A stretch of DNA of 64,000 nt from an uncultured Lachnospiraceae bacterium. GTDB lineage: Bacteria > Bacillota > Clostridia > Lachnospirales > Lachnospiraceae. The notes beneath the pieces were generated by a model. That model was not told where the DNA came from and searched no databases. It saw nothing but the letters and a program-made list of their open reading frames with translations. Shown piece after piece: positions 19,052 through 28,411 of this stretch; position 1 is the first letter of the stretch, and every line of letters starts with the position of its first letter. The stretch covers positions 36,841-100,840 of the forward strand of contig CANRMI010000010.1 of NCBI GenBank assembly GCA_947631685.1, in the 5' to 3' direction. The position numbers and the translations under genes are program-made.

Positions 19052-19093
19052 AAAAAGAGCAGATAATTTGCGCCTGCGCGCGATTATCTGCTC
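19052..19093 (-). terminator. intrinsic terminator after ilvC
   Basis: An 11-bp perfect stem (GAGCAGATAAT with ATTATCTGCTC) between 19057 and 19093, followed on the minus strand by TTTTT. It closes the ilv operon. Confidence 0.88.
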
Positions 19094-19129
19094 TCTGTTC
19101 AGCCTCTGTTCCAGCTGCTAATCAACTTA

Positions 19130-20203
<1,074 letters not shown>

Positions 20204-20217
20204 TCATTCTGTTTTCC

Positions 20218-20721
20218 CTACTCCGTTATGTAGGTCACGTTTTCCGTACCCCGGCCTAAACCGGCGATACCTGTCCTGGCCAGTTCCAGGATCTCATAGC
20301 CGTCCAAAAGATTGATGAAGGCTTCCAGCTTGGCCTGGTTGCCTGTCATCTCCACGATCAGGGCATCCGGTGCCACATCGATGATATTGGCGCGGAAAAC
20401 GCTCGCGAGAGAAATGATCCCCTGCCGTTCGCTGGCCTTCACCCGCACCTTGATCAGGGCCAGCTCCCTGTATACGCTCTCGTCGGGCTTCAATTCCTTA
20501 ATGTCCCTGACGTCCACCAGCTTGGCCACCTGCTTTTCAATCTGCTCCAAAATCTGATCGTCGCCATTGGTGACGATGGTGATACGGCTGAATCTGGGAT
20601 CCGCCGTGACGCCTGCCGTAATACTTTCGATATTGTAGCCCCGTCTGGAAAAAAGGCCGGTAATACGGCTAAGTACGCCTGATCGATTATCTGCCAGAAG
20701 CTGAAATACTTTTTTCTGCAA
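20218..20721 (-). CDS. ilvN: acetolactate synthase small (regulatory) subunit, copy 1
   Basis: 167 residues, the full two-domain IlvN/IlvH: ACT domain (1-75; LLADNRSGVLSRITGLFSRR) and a C-terminal ACT-like domain ending near GYEILELARTGIAGLGRG. It activates the catalytic subunit and gives it valine feedback inhibition. The start codon is TTG with GGAGG eight bases upstream. It has its own near-consensus promoter, so with ilvC it can be expressed apart from ilvB. Confidence 0.93.
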   Translation of the reverse strand: MQKKVFQLLADNRSGVLSRITGLFSRRGYNIESITAGVTADPRFSRITIVTNGDDQILEQIEKQVAKLVDVRDIKELKPDESVYRELALIKVRVKASERQGIISLASVFRANIIDVAPDALIVEMTGNQAKLEAFINLLDGYEILELARTGIAGLGRGTENVTYITE

Positions 20722-20755
20722 AATCTTACCTCCGTTCCAATATCCTTAATTTCTA

Positions 20756-20784
20756 ACTATAGCAACACTTCTTACGCTTGTCAA
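20756..20784 (-). promoter_or_regulatory. internal sigma-A promoter for ilvN-ilvC
   Basis: Minus strand TTGACA (20779-20784), 17-base spacer, TATAGT (20756-20761) with an extended TGC just before the -10. It lies immediately after the second small-subunit gene's stop, inside the ilv gene run. Confidence 0.8.
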
Positions 20785-20786
20785 CT

Positions 20787-21275
20787 TTAGTTATCGCTTT
20801 CCGCGCATTTCGTCAGCGCCAGGGTTCCCGTACGGGCTACCTCCACAATGCTGATGGAAGAAAGCATCCCCAGAAACAGCTTGGTGCGTTCCGGTGTGTC
20901 GCAGACCTGGATCATCATCTGATTCTTGGACATGTCAACAATACTGGCTTTCATGACCTCGCAGATCTCCATGATCTCCCTGCGGGTATTTTTATTGTAT
21001 TTTACCTTCACCAACATCAGCTCCCGGCTGATACTCTGGGTTTCATCGAAAGTGCGCACCTTGATGACATCCAGCTTCTTGTTGAGCTGCTTTTCTATCT
21101 GCTCGATGGTACGCTCATTCCCGCTGCTGACGATCGTCATACAGGAAACGGCTGAATCGTCGGTTTCTCCCACTGCCAGACTGTCAATATTAAAGCAGCG
21201 CCTGGAAAAAAGGCCGGCCACCTTGCAGAGTACGCCGGAGCGGTTTTCCACCAGTACGGAATATATCTTCTTCAT
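20787..21275 (-). CDS. acetolactate synthase small-subunit paralogue, copy 2
   Basis: 162 residues with the same two-domain layout as the next gene (MKKIYSVLVENRSGVLCKVA; SISIVEVARTGTLAL near the end) but clearly divergent from it. The start is moved to the internal ATG because AAAGGAAG is well placed there. It sits 14 bases after ilvB and is therefore the subunit made together with the enzyme. Which of the two copies binds valine or another effector cannot be decided by eye. Confidence 0.9.
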   Translation of the reverse strand: MKKIYSVLVENRSGVLCKVAGLFSRRCFNIDSLAVGETDDSAVSCMTIVSSGNERTIEQIEKQLNKKLDVIKVRTFDETQSISRELMLVKVKYNKNTRREIMEICEVMKASIVDMSKNQMMIQVCDTPERTKLFLGMLSSISIVEVARTGTLALTKCAESDN

Positions 21276-21289
21276 AGTTCTCTTCCTTT

Positions 21290-22906
21290 CTACTTCACCA
21301 GATCCATGGGATCGATCAGGCATTCCAGCAGTACGGTCTCATCCCTCTTTAAAAACGCGTCCAGCACCTCTTCCGTTGCCTTGTCGTCTTTAAGGCGCAG
21401 AAAAGGAATGCCGTAAGCGGCGGAAAGCTTCTCCAGGTCAGGACTGCCGGAGAGGTCCACCACGGAATAGTGGTCCTTGTAGGTATAGTGCTGGTATTCC
21501 CTTACCATGCCAAGATAATTGTTCTTCAATACCACGATCTTGACAGGGATATGGTGCTGCTGTATGGTGGCCAGTTCCATCATGGACATCTGGAAAGAGC
21601 CGTCTCCGCACACGGCGATCACCTGCCTGTCCATGGCCGCCAGCTTGGCGCCCATAGCGGCCGGAATGGAATATCCCATAGTCCCCATACCGCCGGAGGT
21701 TAAAAATCTGCCTTTCTTCACAATATGGTAGCCGCAGGACCAGATCTGATTCTGTCCCACATCCGCCACATAGATCCCATCTTCCGCCATCTTCTCGGAG
21801 AGCCTCCTGATAAAAGCCGCCGGATCCACATAGGCAGGATTGGGATTCCTTTTCTTCTCCATACTGCTTCGGTATTCATCCAGGGTACGGAGCCACTCCT
21901 CATGTTCGCAGGTAAAATCCTGCTCCAGAAAATCCCTGAAGATATGAGCGGCGTCCCCTACCAGAGGAATGGTGGGGCCTGCATTCTTGCCGATTTCCGC
22001 CGGGTCCACATCCATGTGCACCAAGACCTTGTTCTGGGTGATCAGATCGGGCTGGCTCACCGCCCTGTCCGCTACCCTTGCCCCTACCATGATCAACAGA
22101 TCGGATTCGTTCATGGCTCTGTTGGCGTAGGCTTTTCCGTTGTTGCCCACCATACCGTAGTACAGGGGGTGCTCCGTAGGCATGACGCCAATGCCCATCA
22201 TGGTGGAAACCACAGGTATTTTATACTTCTCTACAAACTGCCGCAGCTCACTCTGCGCGTCGCTTAACAGCACACCGCCGCCCGCGCAGATAATGGGGCG
22301 TCTGGCGTGTTCTAATTCCTTTACCACTTTTTTGATCTGTACAATATGCCCTTTGACCGTGGGTTTGTAGGTACGTAAGGACACCGTTTCCGGATAGGAA
22401 AAATGGCCAAGAGAAGCATTCTGAATATCAATGGGCACATCGATCAGGACCGGGCCCTTTCTTCCTGAATTGGCTATATGAAACGCTTCCTTGAAAATTC
22501 TGGGGATGTCCTGCACATTTTTGACCAGGTAGCTGTATTTTACAAAGGACTCTACCGCCCCTGTAATATCGGCCTCCTGAAACACATCACTGCCCAAGAG
22601 TTCACTGTTTACCTGCCCCGTAATGCAGATTAACGGTATGCTGTCCGCAAAAGCGGTGGCTATACCGGTGATCACATTGGTTGCTCCGGGACCGCTGGTA
22701 ACGGCGCAGACTCCCGGCTTTCCCGTTATCCTCGCCATACCGCTGGCCGCATGGGCCGCGTTCTGCTCCGTCCGTATCAGTATGGTACGGATGGGAGACT
22801 GGAGAATACTGTTATAGAAAGGACATATGGCAACGCCCGGATAACCGAAGACTACTTCCACGCCCTCCGCTTCCAGACATTTGATGATCGCGTCAGCACC
22901 TATCAT
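21290..22906 (-). CDS. ilvB: acetolactate synthase large (catalytic) subunit
   Basis: 538 residues, slightly short for the family (about 550-590). Thiamine-diphosphate enzyme: catalytic Glu in RTEQNAAHAASGMARITGK, FAD-region segments in the middle domain (VGARVADRAVSQ), and the cofactor motif GDGSFQMSMMEL...NNYLGM. It condenses two pyruvates, or pyruvate with 2-oxobutyrate. It is first in the ilv run and has a strong promoter. The two small-subunit genes and ilvC follow. Confidence 0.96.
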   Translation of the reverse strand: MIGADAIIKCLEAEGVEVVFGYPGVAICPFYNSILQSPIRTILIRTEQNAAHAASGMARITGKPGVCAVTSGPGATNVITGIATAFADSIPLICITGQVNSELLGSDVFQEADITGAVESFVKYSYLVKNVQDIPRIFKEAFHIANSGRKGPVLIDVPIDIQNASLGHFSYPETVSLRTYKPTVKGHIVQIKKVVKELEHARRPIICAGGGVLLSDAQSELRQFVEKYKIPVVSTMMGIGVMPTEHPLYYGMVGNNGKAYANRAMNESDLLIMVGARVADRAVSQPDLITQNKVLVHMDVDPAEIGKNAGPTIPLVGDAAHIFRDFLEQDFTCEHEEWLRTLDEYRSSMEKKRNPNPAYVDPAAFIRRLSEKMAEDGIYVADVGQNQIWSCGYHIVKKGRFLTSGGMGTMGYSIPAAMGAKLAAMDRQVIAVCGDGSFQMSMMELATIQQHHIPVKIVVLKNNYLGMVREYQHYTYKDHYSVVDLSGSPDLEKLSAAYGIPFLRLKDDKATEEVLDAFLKRDETVLLECLIDPMDLVK

Positions 22907-22952
22907 ACCGCTGCTTCCTCACTTTCCTTTAGCAAAATCACACGTACAAGAT

Positions 22953-22982
22953 ATTTTAGCACAGTAAAGTCATAAAATTCAA
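22953..22982 (-). promoter_or_regulatory. sigma-A promoter for ilvB
   Basis: Minus strand TTGAAT (22977-22982), 18-base spacer, TAAAAT (22953-22958) with extended TGC. The leader is short (about 40 bases), leaving no room for a T-box. Confidence 0.7.
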
Positions 22983-23016
22983 CTGCTTTTTATACATTAT
23001 CAAACTTCCCTAAAGA

Positions 23017-25563
23017 TCACTTGAGCTGCCCCAAAAGCCGCCCCGCCAGTTTTACCGCTTCCGCCGCGTCCTTTGAGTAGCCGTCCGCTCCGATCTCCCG
23101 GGCGTATTCCTCCGTAATGACCGCGCCTCCCACCATGAATTTGGCGGTCACGCCCTGTTCCCTGGCATAAGCGATCACCTGCTCCATCTGCTTCATGGTG
23201 GTAGTCATCAACGCGGACAGGGCAATGATGGAAGCATGGTGTGTTTTGGCTGCCTCGATGATCTTTTCCTTGGGGACGTCTTTCCCCAGATCCACCACCT
23301 GAAACCCGTAATTCTTTAACATCAGCGCCACCAGATTTTTCCCGATGTCGTGTATGTCCCCCTCCACCGTGGCGATCACGATGACGGGCATATCCTCTTG
23401 GGACTGTTCCTTTAGCATCAAAGGCTCCAGCACCTCGATGGAAAGCTTCATGGCTTCCGCTCCGGCGATCAGCTGGGGCAGGAAATATCTGCCGCTGTCA
23501 AAATAATCCCCCACTGTATTGATGGCCGGCAGAAGCACTTCATCCAGCAGTTCCTTCGGTTCCGCCCCCAGACGCAAGGCTTCCCTCGTCAGAGCGGCAA
23601 TTCCTTTCTTATTGCCCTTTAATACGGCTTCCCGCAGCTTCTGCTTTTCCGGTGAAAGGCCGGACGTCTCCCCGCCATCCTCCGCTTTTACTTTCCCGCT
23701 GTCTGAGCTTGTCCCCTGGTTTTGAGGATTTTCGCCTTTACTTTCTCCAAAATCGCCCTGCGCCGCCTGCTTTGGCATGAGCAGAGCTTCCTGCTCTTTC
23801 TTAAGCCGCCTCTCCTTGATGACATCCGCATATGCGATATAACGCATATCCGCTTCTTCTTTATTCAGAAGCAGATCCGAAGCAAAAGCGCAGCCCATGA
23901 GCAGCTCCTGGGAGGGATTGGCGATCGCCATGGTAAGGCCGGACTGGATCGCCATCGTCAGAAACGCTGTATTGACATAGCTTCTCTCCGGCATACCAAA
24001 GGAAATATTGGAGAGGCCGCAGACCGTGGCAAACCCCTGCGCTTTGCAGTAACGGATTGTTTCCAGGGTATCCACCGCCGCCTTTTTATTGGCTCCCACG
24101 GTGTTGACCAGTCCGTCCACTACAATGTCTTCTTTCCGGAAGCCAAGATCTTTTGCCCTCTCCCAGATTGTTTGGATGATCTGCTTTTTCTCTTCCAGAT
24201 CAGCCGGCAGTCCCTCGTCAGAAAGGGGCAGCAAAATGAACATGGCTCCGTATTTCTTCACAATGGGAAGCAGCTTTTCAAACTTTTCTTTTTCGTAGGA
24301 GACCGAGTTTACCAGCGCCCTTCCGGGATAGCGGCGCAGGGCTTCCTCCAGTACGGCCACATGGCTGGAGTCCAGGGAAAGGGGCAGGCTGGTCACCATG
24401 GAGATCTCCTCTAAAGCCTTCAGCATCATCTCTTTTTCGTCGATGCCCCCCATACCCATATTCACATCCAGGATCTTAGCTCCACAGGCTTCCTGTTCTT
24501 CCGCGAAATCTTTTACCAGCTCCAGAGAGCCTTCCCGCAGCGCTTCCTGAAGTTTCTTCTTTCCTGTAGGATTGATACGCTCTCCGATAACGATAAACTG
24601 ATCCTCCAGGGAAAAGGCGACGGTCTGCCGCTCTGAAGCAAGGTATCTGACGCCTTTTTTTCTGTCTTCATCCTTCCTGGGATTCCTTTTATTTCCCAAA
24701 GTCTCTTTCAGGCGGCGGATATACGCCGGCCCGGTTCCGCAGCAGCCGCCTAAGATGGAAGCCCCCGCTTCTTCCAAAAGCCCCATTTCCTCCGCAAAAG
24801 TCTTATCGTCCATATCATAGCAGGTATTTCCCTGGGCATCCACATAGGGAATCCCCGCGTTGGGCTTGGCGATCACCGGAATGCGCACCGCGCCTGCCAT
24901 GGAGGAGATCACGTCGCGCATGGCAGCAGGCCCTGTGGAGCAGTTGGCCCCTATGGCGTCCGCGCCAAGGCTCTCCAGCACCACGGCCGCAGTCAGCGCG
25001 TCCGTACCGAACAAGGTCCGGCCGTCCGCCTCAAAGGTCATGGTAACCAGTACCGGCAGCCCGCAGCTTTCCTTTGCCGCGATCAGCGCGGCTCTGGCCT
25101 CCTGCAGGCTCATCATGGTTTCCACTACCAGCATGTCCACTCCCGCTTTTACCAGCGCGGCAATCTGTTCTTTATATACCAGGACCAGATCTTCAAAATC
25201 CAGCGTTCCTATGGGAGAAAGCTGCTCTCCGGTCATAGTGATATCCCCCGCGACAAACGCCCTGCCGTCGGCTGCCCGTTTGGAAATGCCCACCAGATTC
25301 TTAGTCATTTCCAAAAGCTTATCCTGCAGTCCGTACTCCGCCAGCTTCAGCCGGTTGGCTGTAAAAGTGGGGGCATACAGAATATTGCTGCCCGCTTCCA
25401 CATAACGCTCCTGCAGCTTCTGCAGCACCATGGGATGCTCCAGGATCCACTGCTCGGGACAGACGCCCGCCGGCATACCTGCCTTCATCAGATTAGAGCC
25501 TGTGGCGCCGTCTAAATAAACGATATTCTCTGCTGTCAAGTCCGCAAATTCCTGCTTTGTCAT
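23017..25563 (-). CDS. metH: cobalamin-dependent methionine synthase lacking the reactivation domain
   Basis: 848 residues. Homocysteine-binding barrel (about 1-300) with zinc Cys motifs GANCSTGP and GGCCGTGP; pterin-binding barrel (about 320-575; IGERINPTGKKK); a charged linker (about 595-635); then the B12 cap and Rossmann domain with the cobalt His in GDIHDIGKNL near residue 738. The protein stops there, so the C-terminal SAM-dependent reactivation domain of classical MetH (about 1,200 residues) is absent, as in many anaerobes. The ATG with GGGAGG seven bases upstream is chosen. Confidence 0.95.
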   Translation of the reverse strand: MTKQEFADLTAENIVYLDGATGSNLMKAGMPAGVCPEQWILEHPMVLQKLQERYVEAGSNILYAPTFTANRLKLAEYGLQDKLLEMTKNLVGISKRAADGRAFVAGDITMTGEQLSPIGTLDFEDLVLVYKEQIAALVKAGVDMLVVETMMSLQEARAALIAAKESCGLPVLVTMTFEADGRTLFGTDALTAAVVLESLGADAIGANCSTGPAAMRDVISSMAGAVRIPVIAKPNAGIPYVDAQGNTCYDMDDKTFAEEMGLLEEAGASILGGCCGTGPAYIRRLKETLGNKRNPRKDEDRKKGVRYLASERQTVAFSLEDQFIVIGERINPTGKKKLQEALREGSLELVKDFAEEQEACGAKILDVNMGMGGIDEKEMMLKALEEISMVTSLPLSLDSSHVAVLEEALRRYPGRALVNSVSYEKEKFEKLLPIVKKYGAMFILLPLSDEGLPADLEEKKQIIQTIWERAKDLGFRKEDIVVDGLVNTVGANKKAAVDTLETIRYCKAQGFATVCGLSNISFGMPERSYVNTAFLTMAIQSGLTMAIANPSQELLMGCAFASDLLLNKEEADMRYIAYADVIKERRLKKEQEALLMPKQAAQGDFGESKGENPQNQGTSSDSGKVKAEDGGETSGLSPEKQKLREAVLKGNKKGIAALTREALRLGAEPKELLDEVLLPAINTVGDYFDSGRYFLPQLIAGAEAMKLSIEVLEPLMLKEQSQEDMPVIVIATVEGDIHDIGKNLVALMLKNYGFQVVDLGKDVPKEKIIEAAKTHHASIIALSALMTTTMKQMEQVIAYAREQGVTAKFMVGGAVITEEYAREIGADGYSKDAAEAVKLAGRLLGQLK

Positions 25564-25596
25564 GAGGTACCTCCCGTCTGTCACTGTACGCTCTTC

Positions 25597-25625
25597 ATCA
25601 TAGCACGATTTAGGGGATTGTGCAA
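25597..25625 (-). promoter_or_regulatory. sigma-A promoter for metH
   Basis: Minus strand TTGCAC (25620-25625), 17-base spacer, TATGAT (25597-25602) with extended TGC. Its -35 box overlaps the -35 box of the divergent promoter. No SAM riboswitch is recognisable in the roughly 30-base leader. Confidence 0.65.
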
Positions 25626-25646
25626 TTCTTAGAAATATGATAAATT
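25618..25646 (+). promoter_or_regulatory. sigma-A promoter for the lipoprotein gene
   Basis: TTGTGC (25618-25623), 17-base spacer, TAAATT (25641-25646), overlapping the metH promoter back to back. Confidence 0.5.
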
Positions 25647-25681
25647 CTTTTCAGAACAAATCATATTTGGAGGCGCCGTTA

Positions 25682-26152
25682 GTGAAAACGAAATTACTGA
25701 CATTGTTGTCATCTGTTCTCTTCTGCCTCGCCTTAGCAGGCTGCGGAGAAGATCCCAAAATGACTAAATTTCAAAATGATATAGATTCTTTCTGTTCCCA
25801 GGTAGCGGAAATAGACGCCGGCATCAACGCCATTGATGCCCAGTCGGAAACCGCTTCCGACGAGCTGCTGGCCTATCTGGACGATCTGGACCAAAGCTTT
25901 AAAGTGCTTTCCGAGATACCCATTCCGGAGGAATACGCCTATATGCAGCAGCTGACCTCGGAAGCCAGCAGTTATATGTCCACCGCGGTAGCCGCTTATC
26001 ACGAGGCTTTTGCAGGGGACTCCTACAACGAGGCAACCGCCCAGTATGCCCGTGAAAATTACGAAAGGGCCTACAAGCGTGTCACGGTACTTCTGCAGCT
26101 TTTACACGGCGAAGAAGTGACCGGCGTCACAGTGGAAACCGTGGCTCCCTGA
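25682..26152 (+). CDS. small predicted lipoprotein
   Basis: 156 residues from a GTG start with GGAGG eight bases upstream; the frame opens 15 codons earlier without a ribosome site. A lipoprotein signal with lipobox LALAGC (Cys21) is followed by an acidic helical domain (Asp/Glu-rich, IDAGINAIDAQ, YARENYERAYKRVTVLLQ). No enzyme motif is seen. Composition and helices suggest an extracytoplasmic helical-bundle protein of unknown function. It is transcribed alone, divergent from metH and convergent with the deacetylase gene. Confidence 0.75.
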   Translation: MKTKLLTLLSSVLFCLALAGCGEDPKMTKFQNDIDSFCSQVAEIDAGINAIDAQSETASDELLAYLDDLDQSFKVLSEIPIPEEYAYMQQLTSEASSYMSTAVAAYHEAFAGDSYNEATAQYARENYERAYKRVTVLLQLLHGEEVTGVTVETVAP

Positions 26153-26170
26153 AAACCGCTTCAGGCCGTG

Positions 26171-26980
26171 TTACTGCGGCTTCGCCGCGATCAGATCGGA
26201 AAGCGGCCTGAATTCATAACCCATTTCTTCCCATTTTGTCAACAGTTCATCCAGAATCTCTCCATTGGTCTTAGAGGTGCTGTGCAGCAGTACAATGGCG
26301 CCCGGATGTATACGGCCAAGGAGTTTTTCAAAGGCTTCATCCTTCGTGGGTTGCGCGTCCTGATTCCAGTCCACATAGGCAAGGCTCCAGAAAAAAGTAC
26401 TGTATCCCAGTTCCTGCGCCATTTTCAGATTTTCCGTACTGTATTTCCCCTGGGGCGGCCGGTAATACATGGCCAGCTCCTCTCCTGTGATCTCATGATA
26501 CAGCTTTGCCACGGAATCCATTTCTTTCTGAAAAGCGGACATATCTGAAATTTTGGACATATCAGGATGATGATATGTATGATTTCCCACAGAGTGCCCC
26601 TCTTGAGCCATTCTCTTTACGATCTCAGGCGCGGATTCCAGAAAATGCCCCACCACAAAAAAGGTCGCAGGCGCGTTGTGCTTTTTTAAGGCGTCCAGAA
26701 TCGGCTCCGTATTCCCGTTTTCATAACCACAGTCAAAGGTCAGATAAATGACTTTCTCCTGGGAGCTCCCCACATAATACGCGTCATACCCGGCCAGTTC
26801 GTCCGCCGTGGCATTCCCTGTGGGCTGCGTTCCCTCTTTCCCGGAAAATCCCAGTCCCCAGTTTTCGGAGTATAACGTCCGCACGCCAGCGCTGGTCTCC
26901 ACCACCGAAACCGCGTATCCCGCAAAACGCCCCAGGAAAAACATGGTGGCAAATACAAAAAATACCCAGAATTTTTTCAT
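26171..26980 (-). CDS. PdaA-like polysaccharide deacetylase
   Basis: 269 residues: an N-terminal membrane/signal helix (about 3-25), then a NodB-type domain. Motifs: catalytic Asp in TFDCGYENGNT, zinc His pair in VGNHTYHHPD, YRPPQGKYS and IVLLHSTS. The GYENGNT segment and the close spacing are typical of PdaA, which deacetylates N-acetylmuramic acid for spore-cortex muramic delta-lactam. That role is inferred from the family and the spore-former context. AGAGG lies eight bases before the ATG. Confidence 0.85.
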   Translation of the reverse strand: MKKFWVFFVFATMFFLGRFAGYAVSVVETSAGVRTLYSENWGLGFSGKEGTQPTGNATADELAGYDAYYVGSSQEKVIYLTFDCGYENGNTEPILDALKKHNAPATFFVVGHFLESAPEIVKRMAQEGHSVGNHTYHHPDMSKISDMSAFQKEMDSVAKLYHEITGEELAMYYRPPQGKYSTENLKMAQELGYSTFFWSLAYVDWNQDAQPTKDEAFEKLLGRIHPGAIVLLHSTSKTNGEILDELLTKWEEMGYEFRPLSDLIAAKPQ

Positions 26981-27037
26981 AAAAAAAGCCTCTAATATCT
27001 CTTGATAGAGTATATTAAAGACTTTTTTGGTTCATGA

Positions 27038-27472
27038 CTATCCGATCAGATAGATACCGTCCGCCAGTATAAAAGCATTCTTTATGATCCAATTCAGCAG
27101 GATAATGCCTATCATGACATAAAAGTAAATGGGCCGAAACAGCATGGCCTTTACCTTTCCCTTAGTCAGAATACTTACGGTATGGGACAAGGTGTAGCAG
27201 GCTACAAGGAGCGCCGTATAAGGCACCACCGGGTGATAGCAAAAGCTGCGTATCCACTCTCCATGCAGCAGACAGCTTACCGCCCTCGTTCCTCCGCATC
27301 CCGGACAATAAAGTCCTACAGCCGTGTAAAGTGTGCAGGGCCACGGATTGATTTCCGTCAGAGAAATATGAAATACTGTAAGAAGCAGTCCGCCTATGGC
27401 ACAGGCGGCACACAATCCCAGACACACATAATAACAATTTCTGGATAAACGCAGTATGTACGGATCGGTCAT
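27038..27472 (-). CDS. DUF2752 membrane protein
   Basis: 144 residues, three to four membrane helices and the DUF2752 signature CTLYTAVGLYCPGCGGTR (residues 43-60). Function unknown. A single Cys pair in CPGCGG may bind metal. It starts seven bases after the zinc-ribbon DUF4190 gene, with no clear ribosome site, so is likely translationally coupled to it. DUF2752, TM2 and zinc-ribbon genes recur together in Clostridia, by recollection rather than search. Confidence 0.85.
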   Translation of the reverse strand: MTDPYILRLSRNCYYVCLGLCAACAIGGLLLTVFHISLTEINPWPCTLYTAVGLYCPGCGGTRAVSCLLHGEWIRSFCYHPVVPYTALLVACYTLSHTVSILTKGKVKAMLFRPIYFYVMIGIILLNWIIKNAFILADGIYLIG

Positions 27473-27478
27473 TTCAGC

Positions 27479-27922
27479 TTACAAGCTTCCCAACGCGCTG
27501 AAAAGCGCCGCACCGGATACGATCACGATAACCGCGGGAACCAGGCCGATAATACCGCACACCAGACCTGCCACAGCCATGCCTGTACCGCCCATTTTCT
27601 TAGCCAGGGAAACGGCACCCAGTACTACAGCCAGCAATGCCAGAACGATCGGCAGATAAGGTACGCAGCAGGACAATACCAGCGCTACGATACCTAAGAC
27701 CATGGAAGCTACCGCAAGTCCCACGGGCTTTTTAGGCTCCTGAGGCATTCCGGGCTGCTGATACACAGGTTGCTGATATACCGGCTGCTGGTAAACAGGC
27801 TGCTGATATACCGGTTGCTGATACATAGGCTGCTGATATTCCGGCTTAGACAGCGGCGCGCCGCAGGCTTCGCAGAAATTCATGCCCTCTTGATTCTCTT
27901 TACCACATTTCTCACAACGCAT
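27479..27922 (-). CDS. zinc-ribbon, YQQP-repeat, DUF4190 membrane protein
   Basis: 147 residues. An N-terminal zinc ribbon (CEKCGKENQEGMNFCEACG) is followed by a YQQPx tandem repeat (29-57) and a DUF4190-type membrane part (about 68-145) with two hydrophobic segments (AVASMVLGIVALVLSCC; PIVLALLAVVLGAVSL). Function unknown. It is third in the minus-strand arm of the divergent SPFH locus, 30 bases after another DUF4190 gene. GGAGG lies six bases before the ATG. Confidence 0.85.
   Translation of the reverse strand: MRCEKCGKENQEGMNFCEACGAPLSKPEYQQPMYQQPVYQQPVYQQPVYQQPVYQQPGMPQEPKKPVGLAVASMVLGIVALVLSCCVPYLPIVLALLAVVLGAVSLAKKMGGTGMAVAGLVCGIIGLVPAVIVIVSGAALFSALGSL
27752..27838 (-). repeat. tandem 15-bp repeats encoding YQQPV
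   Basis: Six in-frame units of 15 bases encode YQQPM/YQQPV/YQQPG. The unit is conserved at DNA level (ctgctgatataccgg and variants), so slippage could change copy number without shifting the frame. Confidence 0.85.
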
Positions 27923-27952
27923 TCTCTTCCTCCGTCATTTACGTTTACCGCA

Positions 27953-28318
27953 TTAAGATAAGCTGTTTATCAGATCAGTCATTGCGTTGTTCGCGCTGTT
28001 CAGGAAAATAATACCGATGATCCAGCTTATGATACTCCAGCCGCAGGCTACGATGGATACGATCAGCGCTGCTGTGCCGAATTTGGTCTTGTTGTTCTTA
28101 TTGCCCAGTACACCCAGCACTACGCCTATGATACCGAGAATCAGGCCAAAAAGACCGCTGCAGCATCCCACTACAATACCTACAATACCTAACACCAGGG
28201 AAGCGATAGACATACCGTTGGGTTTATCTCCTGTGGGAACAGGTGCTCCTCCTGCAGGCTGCTGGTAAACAGGCTGCTGATAAACGGGCTGCTGATTGTT
28301 AAAATTCTGTCCGTCCAT
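27953..28318 (-). CDS. YQQP-tailed DUF4190 membrane protein
   Basis: 121 residues. The N-terminus carries two YQQP units (QQPVYQQPVYQQP) without a zinc ribbon, followed by the DUF4190-type membrane part (ASLVLGIVGIVVGCCSGLFGLILGIIG begins near residue 40) and a second helix. It is a shorter paralogue of its neighbours, probably arisen by duplication. AGGAGG lies before the ATG. Function unknown. Confidence 0.85.
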   Translation of the reverse strand: MDGQNFNNQQPVYQQPVYQQPAGGAPVPTGDKPNGMSIASLVLGIVGIVVGCCSGLFGLILGIIGVVLGVLGNKNNKTKFGTAALIVSIVACGWSIISWIIGIIFLNSANNAMTDLINSLS

Positions 28319-28411
28319 AATGATGATTTCCTCCTCATGATAAATTAATTGATTTATAATATTTTCTCCGGTTCCCCTTAGAAAAGATTATACAATGAAA
28401 ACTTCCCAGGA

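Noticed and set aside
20722..22952. Possible T-box or attenuator in the ilv region
   Set aside because: Leaders are only about 40 bases and no T-box bulge or Leu/Val/Ile-rich leader peptide was seen.
25564..25681. Possible SAM or cobalamin riboswitch for metH
   Set aside because: The metH leader is about 30 bases, too short for either class; no cobalamin-box-like sequence.
27752..27838. Tandem repeats considered as a CRISPR array
   Set aside because: Units are contiguous 15-mers without spacers and encode YQQPV in frame.
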